From Pseudomonadota bacterium (GTDB lineage Bacteria > Pseudomonadota > Alphaproteobacteria > Rhizobiales > Phreatobacteraceae), in contig JAEZGJ010000202.1 in NCBI GenBank assembly GCA_023416965.1, positions 1-8,408 of the forward strand: DNA of 8,408 nucleotides, given 5' to 3'. Positions 1 to 6,002 of the stretch are shown one piece after another (within the stretch, counting starts at the first letter, position 1; every line of letters starts with the position of its first letter). Position numbers and translations under genes: made by a program. The notes below the pieces were generated by a model, which saw nothing but the letters and a program-made list of their open reading frames with translations, searched no databases and was not told the origin of the DNA.

Positions 1-474
1 GCCTGGACGGAACCGGTCATGCGGGCCTTCCGCGCCATTCCAGGCGAAGGCTGCAACCAGGAGGACGACAACGACGAGGATATCGAGGCCCAGCGCCTGT
101 CGCCGCGGCACGTCCTCGTCAGCGTCCGCTGCTGGCGCGGGGCCTACAATTACAGCCGCGCCTACTACATCGTCGAGGATGGCCCGCGCCCGCGCGTCCG
201 GCCCGCCTCCTTCCCGCGCCTCCGGGATCCCATGCCGGCGGCCGAGGACCCGCCGAGCAACCGCAACCCGGACCACATCCTCTGGAACGCCGAGCTCGAC
301 GCCGCGGCCGGCACCGTCTCCCACGTCGCCAAGGGGCGCGGCATGTCCGACTGCGGCGAGATCGGCGAATGGCGCTGGGACGGCAGCCGTTTCCAGCCCT
401 TGCGCCTGGAGGTGATGCCCACCTGCCGCGGGCTTCTGCCGCCGAACTGGATCACCCTGTTCCGCACCCGCTGA
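1..474 (+). CDS. DUF1176-family protein, 3' part (5' end outside window)
   Basis: The frame is open from base 1 to the TGA at 472-474, giving about 157 C-terminal residues. The first ATG (19) has no convincing ribosome binding site, and residues are encoded before it, so the gene very probably starts upstream of the window. The C-terminal part matches my memory of DUF1176 proteins: a GRGMSDCGEIGEWRWDG block followed by a conserved MPTCRG motif and an aromatic/arginine end (WITLFRTR). Family members are usually over 300 residues with a signal peptide and are thought to be periplasmic or envelope proteins. Their function is unknown. The paired cysteines (in SDCGE and PTCRG, plus CNQED and RCWRG nearer the front) could form disulfides if the protein is exported, which is inference. 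The gene converges on the Anbu gene with only 9 bp between the stop codons and no room for a conventional terminator. Confidence 0.72.
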   Translation, partial: AWTEPVMRAFRAIPGEGCNQEDDNDEDIEAQRLSPRHVLVSVRCWRGAYNYSRAYYIVEDGPRPRVRPASFPRLRDPMPAAEDPPSNRNPDHILWNAELDAAAGTVSHVAKGRGMSDCGEIGEWRWDGSRFQPLRLEVMPTCRGLLPPNWITLFRTR

Positions 475-483
475 GGGAGCTGC

Positions 484-1239
484 TCACTTCACCACGTTGG
501 AACCCGCATAGGGCGGCGGCGGAATGTCCATGTGCGCCTTGCGCAGCGCCGCCGACCAGCGCTCGCGCAGGTCGTGGAAATAGGGCTCGCCCGGCTCGAT
601 GCGGTAATGGGTCTGCAGGATCGCGTCGCCCCGCGGCATGACCGCGATGTCGATGGGCATGCCGACACCGAGATTGGAGCGCATGGTCGAGTCCATCGAG
701 ACGAGGCCGATCTTCAGCGCGTCGTTCAGGTTGGTGTCGAACTTGATGGCGCGGTCGAGGATCGGCTTGCCGTATTTGTGCTCGCCGATCTGCAGGTAGG
801 GCGTGTCGACCGTGCATTCGATGTAGTTGCCGGCCGCATAGATCATGAAGAGCCGCAGCGCCCGCCCCTTGATCTGCCCCCCGAACAGGAACGAGGCCTC
901 GAACTTGATGCCGTCCTCCTCGAGGCCCGGCCCGTCGATGCGCCTGACCTCGCGGATGGCGCGGCCGACCCGCTGCGCCGCCTGGAACATCGAGGGGGCG
1001 TTGAGGATCGTTTCGAGCTCGCCGGTCTCCTCGTTGGGCAGGCCCTCCTGCAGGAAGCCGAGGACCGACTGGGTGATCGACAGGTTGCCGGCGGAGGCGA
1101 GCGCCATCACCCGCTCGCCCGGCTGCTGGAAGACGTGCAGCTTGCGGAAGGTCGAGATGTTGTCGAGCCCCGCATTGGTGCGGGTGTCGGCGATCATCAC
1201 GAGCCCGTCGCGCACGAGGATGCCGCAACAATAGGTCAT
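484..1239 (-). CDS. Anbu-type proteasome-like peptidase (ancestral beta subunit, COG3484)
   Basis: A 251-residue Ntn-hydrolase fold protein related to the proteasome beta subunit and HslV. Starting at the ATG at 1239 gives MTYCCGILVRDG, so removal of the initiator Met exposes a threonine at the position of the proteasomal nucleophile. D18, R20 and K33 (mature D17, K32) match the catalytic Asp/Lys of proteasomes. ASAGNLS (48-54) matches the glycine loop, and MDSTMRSNLGVG (182-193) the distal Asp/Ser region. A GGGAGA ribosome binding site 7 nt upstream supports this start. A longer frame to an ATG at 1323 would bury the threonine behind 28 residues and is rejected. Anbu proteins form open helical or ring assemblies, and a natural substrate has not been established. 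The family is usually genetically linked to CP-ATP-grasp, alpha-E and transglutaminase genes, all found here at 2518-5745 on the other strand. Upstream is slyX, 102 bp away and co-directional, so read-through from trhO-slyX or a separate promoter in the gap are both possible. Confidence 0.93.
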   Translation of the reverse strand: MTYCCGILVRDGLVMIADTRTNAGLDNISTFRKLHVFQQPGERVMALASAGNLSITQSVLGFLQEGLPNEETGELETILNAPSMFQAAQRVGRAIREVRRIDGPGLEEDGIKFEASFLFGGQIKGRALRLFMIYAAGNYIECTVDTPYLQIGEHKYGKPILDRAIKFDTNLNDALKIGLVSMDSTMRSNLGVGMPIDIAVMPRGDAILQTHYRIEPGEPYFHDLRERWSAALRKAHMDIPPPPYAGSNVVK

Positions 1240-1246
1240 CAGCGAT

Positions 1247-1252
1247 TCTCCC
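1247..1252 (-). promoter_or_regulatory. Ribosome binding site fixing the Anbu start
   Basis: The minus strand reads GGGAGA, 7 nt before the ATG at 1239. This decides in favour of the short form with threonine as the second residue, the only form that can mature into an N-terminal-threonine peptidase by Met removal. Confidence 0.7.
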
Positions 1253-1341
1253 AGAACCCGACGGGTGTAGCGGCGGCCACCGCCCGGAGCAACGCGCGAG
1301 GCCGCCCCGCCGGGCTCGTCCACAGCGAAGCCCCCGGTCGG

Positions 1342-1554
1342 TCAATAATGCGGTGGCGGCGGCTCCGGCCCCTGGGGCCCGGTGCTCTGGGCCTCCTGCA
1401 ACTGCTCTTCCAGGCGCGCCACGAGCCGGCCCAGCCTTTCCAGTTCCTTCCACTGCGCCGTGATCGTGGCGTTGAGATCCTCGATGACCTGGTCCTGATA
1501 GGCGGCCTTGATCTCCAGCGCGTCGAGGCGGGCGGCGAGGTCGTTATCTGTCAT
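1342..1554 (-). CDS. slyX: SlyX family protein
   Basis: A 70-residue, probably cytoplasmic protein beginning MTDNDLAARLDALEIKAAYQ. Nearly all of residues 5-55 is one predicted coiled coil of hydrophobic heptads (LAARLDALEIK, VIEDLNATI, LERLGRLVARLEEQL). It ends in a proline tail, PEPPPPHY, and the terminal PPHY is the hallmark of SlyX. The molecular role of SlyX is not established. It was named from proximity to slyA in enterobacteria. The ATG lies inside the trhO stop (ATGA overlap, 1551-1554), so translation is probably coupled to trhO. An ATG five codons upstream in the same frame (1569) would overlap trhO further and is less likely. Small size, the coiled coil and the tail make the family call firm despite the short length. 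Confidence 0.9.
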   Translation of the reverse strand: MTDNDLAARLDALEIKAAYQDQVIEDLNATITAQWKELERLGRLVARLEEQLQEAQSTGPQGPEPPPPHY

Positions 1555-2306
1555 GCGAGCACGCCCCACGCGGTCTCCGGAACCTCGGCGAGGCCGTGGC
1601 CGAGGGCGAGGCGCCCGTCAAATACGAAACATCCTCCGCGCCAGAGGCTGTCGGCGGCCGGCACCTCGGCGAGATAGGCAAGGATGCCACCCTTGAGGTG
1701 GTGCACCTCGGCAAATCCGCGGTCGAGGAGATAGGCGCTCGCCTTCTCGCAACGGATGCCGCCGGTGCAGAACATGGCGATGCGGCGGTCGCGTGCCGGG
1801 TCGAGGTTATTGTCCACGAAGCTGCGGAAGTCGCCGAAGCTCGCGATGCCGGGATCCCGAGCCCCCTCGAACGTGCCGATCGCCACTTCGAAGGCGTTGC
1901 GCGTGTCGATGACGACCGTCCCCGGGTCCCTGATGAGCGTGTTCCACTCGGCCGGCGCCACATAGGTGCCGACGCGGCGGGAGGGGTCGGTGATGCCGCC
2001 GTCGAAACTGACGATCTCCCGCTTCGCCTTCACCTTGAGCCGGGCGAAGGGCATGGCGGCGGCGGTGGAGAGCTTCAGCTCCATGCCCGTGAGGCGCTCG
2101 CCGAAGATCCAGCCTGCCGTGAGGCGGGAGAGAAGCGCGTCGATGGCTCCGGCGTCGCCTGCCACCGTGCCGTTGATGCCCTCGGGTGCGAGCAGCAGCG
2201 TGCCCTTCACGCCGAGAGCGGCACAGAATTCCGCCAGCGGCGACACCAGGTCGGCGCAGTCCGGCAGCGGCGCGAAGCGGTAGAGGGCGGCGACCCGGAC
2301 GGTCAT
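1551..2306 (-). CDS. trhO: tRNA uridine(34) hydroxylase TrhO (rhodanese-like, YceA family)
   Basis: A 251-residue cytoplasmic enzyme of the family that hydroxylates U34 of certain tRNAs to 5-hydroxyuridine, using O2, as a precursor of cmo5U/mcmo5U-type wobble modifications. Domain order is visible: an acylphosphatase-like N-terminal domain (about 1-100, with LLLAPEGINGTVAG at 37-50), then a rhodanese domain (about 115-220) with VVIDTRNAFEVAIGTF at 131-146 and the active-site loop CTGGIRCEKAS at 180-190, where C180 is the catalytic cysteine and C186 the second conserved cysteine. The ATG at 2306 is chosen because MTVRVAALYRF is the usual family N-terminus. Extending to 2384 would add an arginine-rich stretch not typical of the family. 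A weak GGAAAGA lies just upstream. It is shorter than the enterobacterial form (about 350 residues), as is common in alphaproteobacteria. It is the first gene of the trhO-slyX pair and divergent from the ATP-grasp operon. Confidence 0.93.
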   Translation of the reverse strand: MTVRVAALYRFAPLPDCADLVSPLAEFCAALGVKGTLLLAPEGINGTVAGDAGAIDALLSRLTAGWIFGERLTGMELKLSTAAAMPFARLKVKAKREIVSFDGGITDPSRRVGTYVAPAEWNTLIRDPGTVVIDTRNAFEVAIGTFEGARDPGIASFGDFRSFVDNNLDPARDRRIAMFCTGGIRCEKASAYLLDRGFAEVHHLKGGILAYLAEVPAADSLWRGGCFVFDGRLALGHGLAEVPETAWGVLA

Positions 2307-2391
2307 GGGGTCTTTCCGATGAGTATGGCGCTGCAATAGCCGCCCGCGGCCGGACCGGCAACGCTGCGGGTGCGATTTCGGCACGCCGATC

Positions 2392-2409
2392 CTTTCGCGC
2401 CTGCGAAAG
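2392..2409. promoter_or_regulatory. 7-bp perfect inverted repeat in the trhO / ATP-grasp divergent region
   Basis: CTTTCGC at 2392-2398 and GCGAAAG at 2403-2409 form a perfect inverted repeat with a 4-nt spacer (GCCT). It lies in the 211-bp non-coding region between the two divergent starts (2306 and 2518). It could be an operator for either direction or a small hairpin in a leader. I found no convincing -35/-10 pair around it, so its role is open. The rest of this region shows only the ribosome binding sites and a possible 20-codon reading frame (see findings). Confidence 0.35.
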
Positions 2410-2517
2410 CCCCCTTCCCTAACGACGTGATTTGCCGCTAGCTTGCTGGCGAAGCGTCAGGATCGCTCCGCAAGAGAGGGACCATGCTTCGTCTTCCAGA
2501 GGGGAATAGAGCCGTCA

Positions 2518-3945
2518 ATGGCAGGCGCTGCACCGATCTTCGATGAAATGAACCTCGCGGACGGTGCGGTCCGCCCCGCCTACGAAACCCTGGCCCGCTG
2601 GCTGAAGACCATTCCGACGGACCTGCTCGCCACGCGCTCGCGCGAGGCGGAGGCGCTCTTCCGCCGCATCGGCATCACCTTCGCGGTCTATGGCGACGCG
2701 GCTTCCACCGAGCGCCTCATCCCGTTCGACGTCATTCCCCGGGTGCTCACCAACGACGAATGGGTGCGGCTCTCCAAGGGCCTGACGCAGCGCGTGCGCG
2801 CCATCAACGCCTTCCTCGGCGACGTCTATTCCAAGCGCGAGATCCTGCGCGCCGGCCTCGTGCCGGAGGACCTCGTCTACCGCAATCCGGCCTTCCGACC
2901 GGAGATGAACCAGCAGCCGGTGCCCCACGGCATCTATGTGATGATCGCCGGCATCGACATCGTTCGCGTCGACGCCGACACCTTCTACGTGCTCGAGGAC
3001 AATGCCCGCACGCCCTCCGGCGTCTCCTACATGCTGGAGAACCGGGAGGTGATGATCCGCCTCTTCCCCGAACTCTTCTCCCAGCACCGCGTCGCGCCGG
3101 TGGAGAACTATACCGACGACCTCCTCGCCACGATGAAGTCCGTGGCCCCGCGCTCGGCCTCCTCCGATCCCACCTGCGTGCTGCTGACGCCCGGCCTGTT
3201 CAACTCGGCCTATTACGAGCACACCTTCCTCGCCGACAAGCTCGGCGTGGAACTGGTCGAGGGCCGCGACCTCTTCGTCAAGGCCGACGTCGTCTACATG
3301 CGCACCACCGAGGGGCCGAAGCGCGTCGACGTCATCTACCGCCGCCTCGACGACGATTTCCTCGACCCCCTCGTCTTCCGCCCGGATTCGGCCCTCGGCG
3401 TTCCCGGGATCATGTCGGCCTACCACGCCGGCAACGTGACGCTGGCGAATGCGGTCGGCACCGGCGTCGCCGACGACAAGGCCGTCTACAGCTACATGCC
3501 GGAGATCGTGAAGTTCTATCTCGGCGAGGAGCCGATCCTGAAGAACGTGCCGACCTGGCGCTGCCGCGAGGCGGACGAGCTCAAATACGTGCTCGACAAG
3601 CTGCCCGAACTCGTCGTGAAGGAGGTCCACGGCTCCGGCGGCTACGGCATGCTCATCGGGCCCAAGGCGACGAGCGCCGAGATCGAGACCTTCCGCGAGA
3701 AGCTGATCAGGGACCCATCCAACTTCATCGCCCAGCCGACCCTCGCCCTCTCCACCTGCCCGACCCTGGTCGAGGAGGGCGTCGCCCCCCGCCACGTCGA
3801 CCTCAGGCCCTTCGTGCTGACCGGGCGCGACAAGGTGCGCATCGTCCCCGGCGGCCTCACCCGCGTCGCGCTGAAGGAGGGCTCCCTGGTGGTCAATTCC
3901 AGCCAGGGCGGCGGCACCAAGGACACCTGGGTCCTGGATTCGTGA
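2518..3945 (+). CDS. Circularly permuted type 2 ATP-grasp protein (COG2308)
   Basis: A 475-residue, probably cytoplasmic ATP-grasp enzyme of the circularly permuted family (CP_ATPgrasp, formerly DUF404/DUF407). Family landmarks in order: FDEMNLADGAVRPAYETL at 8-25; LEDNARTPSGVSYMLENR at 159-176; YRRLDDDFLDPL at 274-285; VVKEVHGSGGYGMLIG at 366-381, the lysine and glycine-rich loop of the nucleotide site; HVDLRPFV at 426-433; and SSQGGGTKDTW at 461-471. ATP-grasp enzymes of this kind activate a carboxylate as acyl phosphate and join it to an amine, but the true substrates of this subfamily are unknown to me. The start at 2518 keeps the conserved FDEM block close to the N-terminus. An in-frame TTG at 2443 would add 25 residues without family character. 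An AGAGGGGA sequence lies 13 nt before the ATG, which is rather distant. It is first in a three-gene operon with alpha-E (14-bp gap) and transglutaminase. Confidence 0.93.
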   Translation: MAGAAPIFDEMNLADGAVRPAYETLARWLKTIPTDLLATRSREAEALFRRIGITFAVYGDAASTERLIPFDVIPRVLTNDEWVRLSKGLTQRVRAINAFLGDVYSKREILRAGLVPEDLVYRNPAFRPEMNQQPVPHGIYVMIAGIDIVRVDADTFYVLEDNARTPSGVSYMLENREVMIRLFPELFSQHRVAPVENYTDDLLATMKSVAPRSASSDPTCVLLTPGLFNSAYYEHTFLADKLGVELVEGRDLFVKADVVYMRTTEGPKRVDVIYRRLDDDFLDPLVFRPDSALGVPGIMSAYHAGNVTLANAVGTGVADDKAVYSYMPEIVKFYLGEEPILKNVPTWRCREADELKYVLDKLPELVVKEVHGSGGYGMLIGPKATSAEIETFREKLIRDPSNFIAQPTLALSTCPTLVEEGVAPRHVDLRPFVLTGRDKVRIVPGGLTRVALKEGSLVVNSSQGGGTKDTWVLDS

Positions 3946-3959
3946 GATAGGCGGAACCC

Positions 3960-4904
3960 ATGCTCTCCCGTACCGCCGACAATCTCTTCTGGCTCGCCCG
4001 CTACGTCGAACGCGCCGAATATCTCGCCCGCATCATCGAGGCCTCGACGCGCCTCGCCAACCTGCCGTCCGCCTATGCCGGCACGTCGAATGAATGGGAA
4101 TCCGCCGTCGCCACCGCCGGCTGCGCCCATCTCTTCTACCAGGCGCACGACAAGGCGACGCGCGAGACCGTCATCGACTTCCTCGCCTTCTCGCCCGACA
4201 ACCCGTCCTCCATCCGCTCCTGCTTCGAGATCGCCCGCACCAATGCCCGCTCGGTGCGCACGGCCCTGACGGTCGAGATGTGGGACGCCATCAATGCCGC
4301 CTGGCTGGAACTGTCGAAATACCGGGCGAGCGGCCTCAACCAGGACGAGCACCTCGCCAATTTCCTGTCCTTCGTGAAGGAGACGGGGCTGAGGTTCGAC
4401 GGCTCGGCCTACCGCACCATGCTGCGCTCCGACGGCTACTGGTTCTCGCGCCTCGGGGTGATGATCGAGCGCGCCGACAACACCGCCCGCATCCTCGACG
4501 TGAAGTATCACGTGCTGCTGCCGGGCGCCGAACAGGTCGGCGGCTCTCTCGACTATTTCCAGTGGTCGGCGATCCTGCGCGCCGTGTCGGCGCTCACCGC
4601 CTATCACTGGGTCTACAAGGAGAGCCTGAAGCCCTGGCTGGTGGCGGACCTCCTCATCCTCAACGACCAGATGCCGCGCTCGCTCGCCGCCTGCTACGAA
4701 AGCATCGTGCGCAACCTCGACAGCCTGTCGCTCGCCTATGGCCGCCAGGGGCCGGCCCAGCGCGCCGCCCGCGCCACCCGCACGCGGCTCGAGAACGCCC
4801 GCATCGACGACATCTTCCAGTCGGGCCTGCACGAATTCGTCTCGGACTTCATCACCGAGAACAACCGGCTGGGCGCCGCCATCACCCAGCAATACCTGAC
4901 CTAG
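3960..4904 (+). CDS. Alpha-E domain protein (DUF403, COG2307)
   Basis: A 314-residue, mostly helical protein, a normal length for the alpha-E family. The N-terminal signature MLSRTADNLFWLARYVERAE (1-20) is characteristic. A second related block, YWFSRLGVMIERADNTARIL (160-179), echoes the W-x-x-R-x-x-x-ERA-x-x-x-AR pattern and suggests an internal duplication. The family has no assigned enzymatic activity. It occurs nearly always beside, or fused to, CP-ATP-grasp and transglutaminase-like proteins, so a role as structural partner or substrate-handling subunit is inferred from context only. It starts 14 bp after the ATP-grasp stop with an AGGCGGA sequence before the ATG, and ends 16 bp before the transglutaminase start, so one transcript is very likely. 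No signal peptide or membrane segment is visible. Confidence 0.93.
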   Translation: MLSRTADNLFWLARYVERAEYLARIIEASTRLANLPSAYAGTSNEWESAVATAGCAHLFYQAHDKATRETVIDFLAFSPDNPSSIRSCFEIARTNARSVRTALTVEMWDAINAAWLELSKYRASGLNQDEHLANFLSFVKETGLRFDGSAYRTMLRSDGYWFSRLGVMIERADNTARILDVKYHVLLPGAEQVGGSLDYFQWSAILRAVSALTAYHWVYKESLKPWLVADLLILNDQMPRSLAACYESIVRNLDSLSLAYGRQGPAQRAARATRTRLENARIDDIFQSGLHEFVSDFITENNRLGAAITQQYLT

Positions 4905-4920
4905 AGCAGGCGGCACGGAC

Positions 4921-5745
4921 ATGCGCATCCGCATCGCCCACGAAACCACCTACAGCTACGCCGTCCCAGCCCGGTCGGTGATCCAGACGCTGCGCCTCAC
5001 CCCCCGCAACTACGAGGGCCAGCACGTCTCCAACTGGCGCATCGACGTCGATCAGGACTGCCGGCTGGACGCCCACGAGGACGCCTTCGGCAACATCACG
5101 CACACCTTCTCCTGCACCGGCCCGGTGCAGACCCTCACCGTCCGCGTCGATGGGCTTGTCGAGACCTCCGACACGGCCGGCGTGGTGCGCGGCGCCATCG
5201 AGCGCTTTCCACCCGGCCTCTACCTGCGCGGCACCGACCTGACCACCGCCGACGCCGACATCCGCGCCTATGCGGAAGCGCGGCACCATCCCTCCGACAG
5301 GCTCTCGACGCTGCACGCCCTGCTCGACGACCTCGCCCGCGACATCACCTTCGACAAGGATCCAACCCATTCCGCCACCACGGCGGCGGAGGCCTTCGCC
5401 CTGAGGCGCGGCGTCTGCCAGGACTTCGCCCACATCTTCATCGCCGCCGCGCGGCACCTGAACATCCCCGCCCGCTATGTCGGCGGCTATTTCCTCCACG
5501 ACGACGGCACGGTGGACCAGGAGGCGGGTCACGCCTGGGCGGAGGCCCATGTGGAGGGCCTCGGCTGGGTCGGCTTCGACGCTGCCAACGGCCTCTGCCC
5601 CACCGAGCAGCACATCCGCATCGCCTGCGGCCTCGACTACCTCAACGCCGCCCCCATCCGCGGCTCGCGCCACGGCGGCGAGGGCGAGTTTCTGACGGTG
5701 AAGGTCATGGTCGACCAGGCGTCCCGACAGGTGCAGGTGCAGTAG
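4921..5745 (+). CDS. Transglutaminase-like cysteine protease-fold protein (COG1305)
   Basis: A 274-residue protein without a signal peptide. The N-terminal domain (about 1-105, MRIRIAHETTYSYAVPARSV, RLTPRNYEGQ) is the beta-rich 'transglutaminase-like N-terminal' region typical of the COG1305 proteins that travel with alpha-E and CP-ATP-grasp. The catalytic core follows with the complete triad: C166 in RRGVCQDFAHIF, H204 in AGHAWAEAHV, and D220 in VGFDAANG. The fold is that of papain-like transglutaminases, so it may cleave or transfer an amide or isopeptide bond. The substrate is unknown. It is the last gene of the operon. The start is supported by the standard N-terminus and the 16-bp gap after alpha-E. 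The stop is followed at once by a stem-loop (5746-5767). Confidence 0.93.
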   Translation: MRIRIAHETTYSYAVPARSVIQTLRLTPRNYEGQHVSNWRIDVDQDCRLDAHEDAFGNITHTFSCTGPVQTLTVRVDGLVETSDTAGVVRGAIERFPPGLYLRGTDLTTADADIRAYAEARHHPSDRLSTLHALLDDLARDITFDKDPTHSATTAAEAFALRRGVCQDFAHIFIAAARHLNIPARYVGGYFLHDDGTVDQEAGHAWAEAHVEGLGWVGFDAANGLCPTEQHIRIACGLDYLNAAPIRGSRHGGEGEFLTVKVMVDQASRQVQVQ

Positions 5746-5767
5746 CGGCGAACCCTTTTTTTCGCCG
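5746..5767 (+). terminator. Stem-loop directly after the transglutaminase stop (possible terminator)
   Basis: CGGCGAA (5746-5752) and TTCGCCG (5761-5767) pair perfectly over 7 bp around an 8-nt loop. The seven-T run at 5756-5762 lies in the loop and the edge of the right arm instead of after the stem, so this is not a textbook Rho-independent terminator. It may protect the 3' end or assist termination with the larger palindrome downstream. Confidence 0.3.
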
Positions 5768-5788
5768 GTTGACGCCCTTTCAAGACAG

Positions 5789-5933
5789 GTGCGTCTTTCG
5801 AGGCTCGCTGTTGCTCCCACTCCAGGATGAGGAAGGTTGAGGGTTGCAGATGGCGAAGACGTCCTCCGCCCCCTGCCAATCACCACCTTCCTCATTCCGA
5901 GGTGCGAGCGGAAGCGAGCCTCGAAGAACGCAC
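5789..5933. repeat. 145-nt near-palindromic intergenic repeat (rhizobial REP/RIME-like)
   Basis: The outer 48-nt arms (5789-5836 and 5886-5933) are reverse complements at 38 of 48 positions by hand alignment. Shared core words include GTGCGT, TTCGAGGCTCGCT and GAGGAAGG. The 49-nt middle continues partial self-complementarity around a central GACGTC (5858-5863), close to the geometric centre at 5861, so the whole element could fold into one long hairpin. The right-hand text CTCATTCCGAGGTGCGAGCG followed by a GCGAGCCTCGAAG block resembles a dispersed palindromic unit that I recall from intergenic regions of Rhizobiales genomes. It contains no supported gene. It lies in the 257-bp gap between two convergent genes, a usual place for such repeats. 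Confidence 0.8.
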
Positions 5934-5954
5934 TTCGGCCGTGCAGATCCCCGG

Positions 5955-5982
5955 GGTTCGGCGGTCAAGAGGCTGCCGAACC
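5955..5982. terminator. 8-bp perfect stem-loop 3' of the PhnB-like gene
   Basis: GGTTCGGC (5955-5962) and GCCGAACC (5975-5982) pair perfectly around a 12-nt loop, 20 bp beyond the stop of the minus-strand PhnB-like gene. No T-tract follows on either strand. It may be a weak or Rho-assisted terminator, or the edge of the repeat cluster. Confidence 0.3.
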
Positions 5983-6002
5983 GTGCTCGGCGACGCCCAC
6001 CT

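Noticed and set aside
452..1453. Alternative minus-strand frame of 333 codons over the Anbu gene
   Set aside because: It is a shadow frame rich in arginine, glycine and alanine. The Anbu frame has the catalytic residues and a ribosome binding site.
2443..2517. TTG start extending the ATP-grasp protein by 25 residues
   Set aside because: The added residues show no family similarity, and the conserved FDEM block should lie near the N-terminus, as it does with the ATG at 2518.
2515..3795. Long antisense open frame (426 codons) opposite the ATP-grasp gene
   Set aside because: High GC content keeps antisense frames open. Its translation is rich in G, V, E, D and H without any family motif, while the plus-strand frame carries all CP-ATP-grasp signatures.
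3642..4949. Antisense open frame (435 codons) spanning the end of ATP-grasp and all of alpha-E
   Set aside because: It crosses two clearly real genes and has biased composition without recognisable domains.
4882..5895. Antisense frame over the transglutaminase gene and into the repeat
   Set aside because: Low-complexity composition, and the sense frame has the complete Cys-His-Asp triad.
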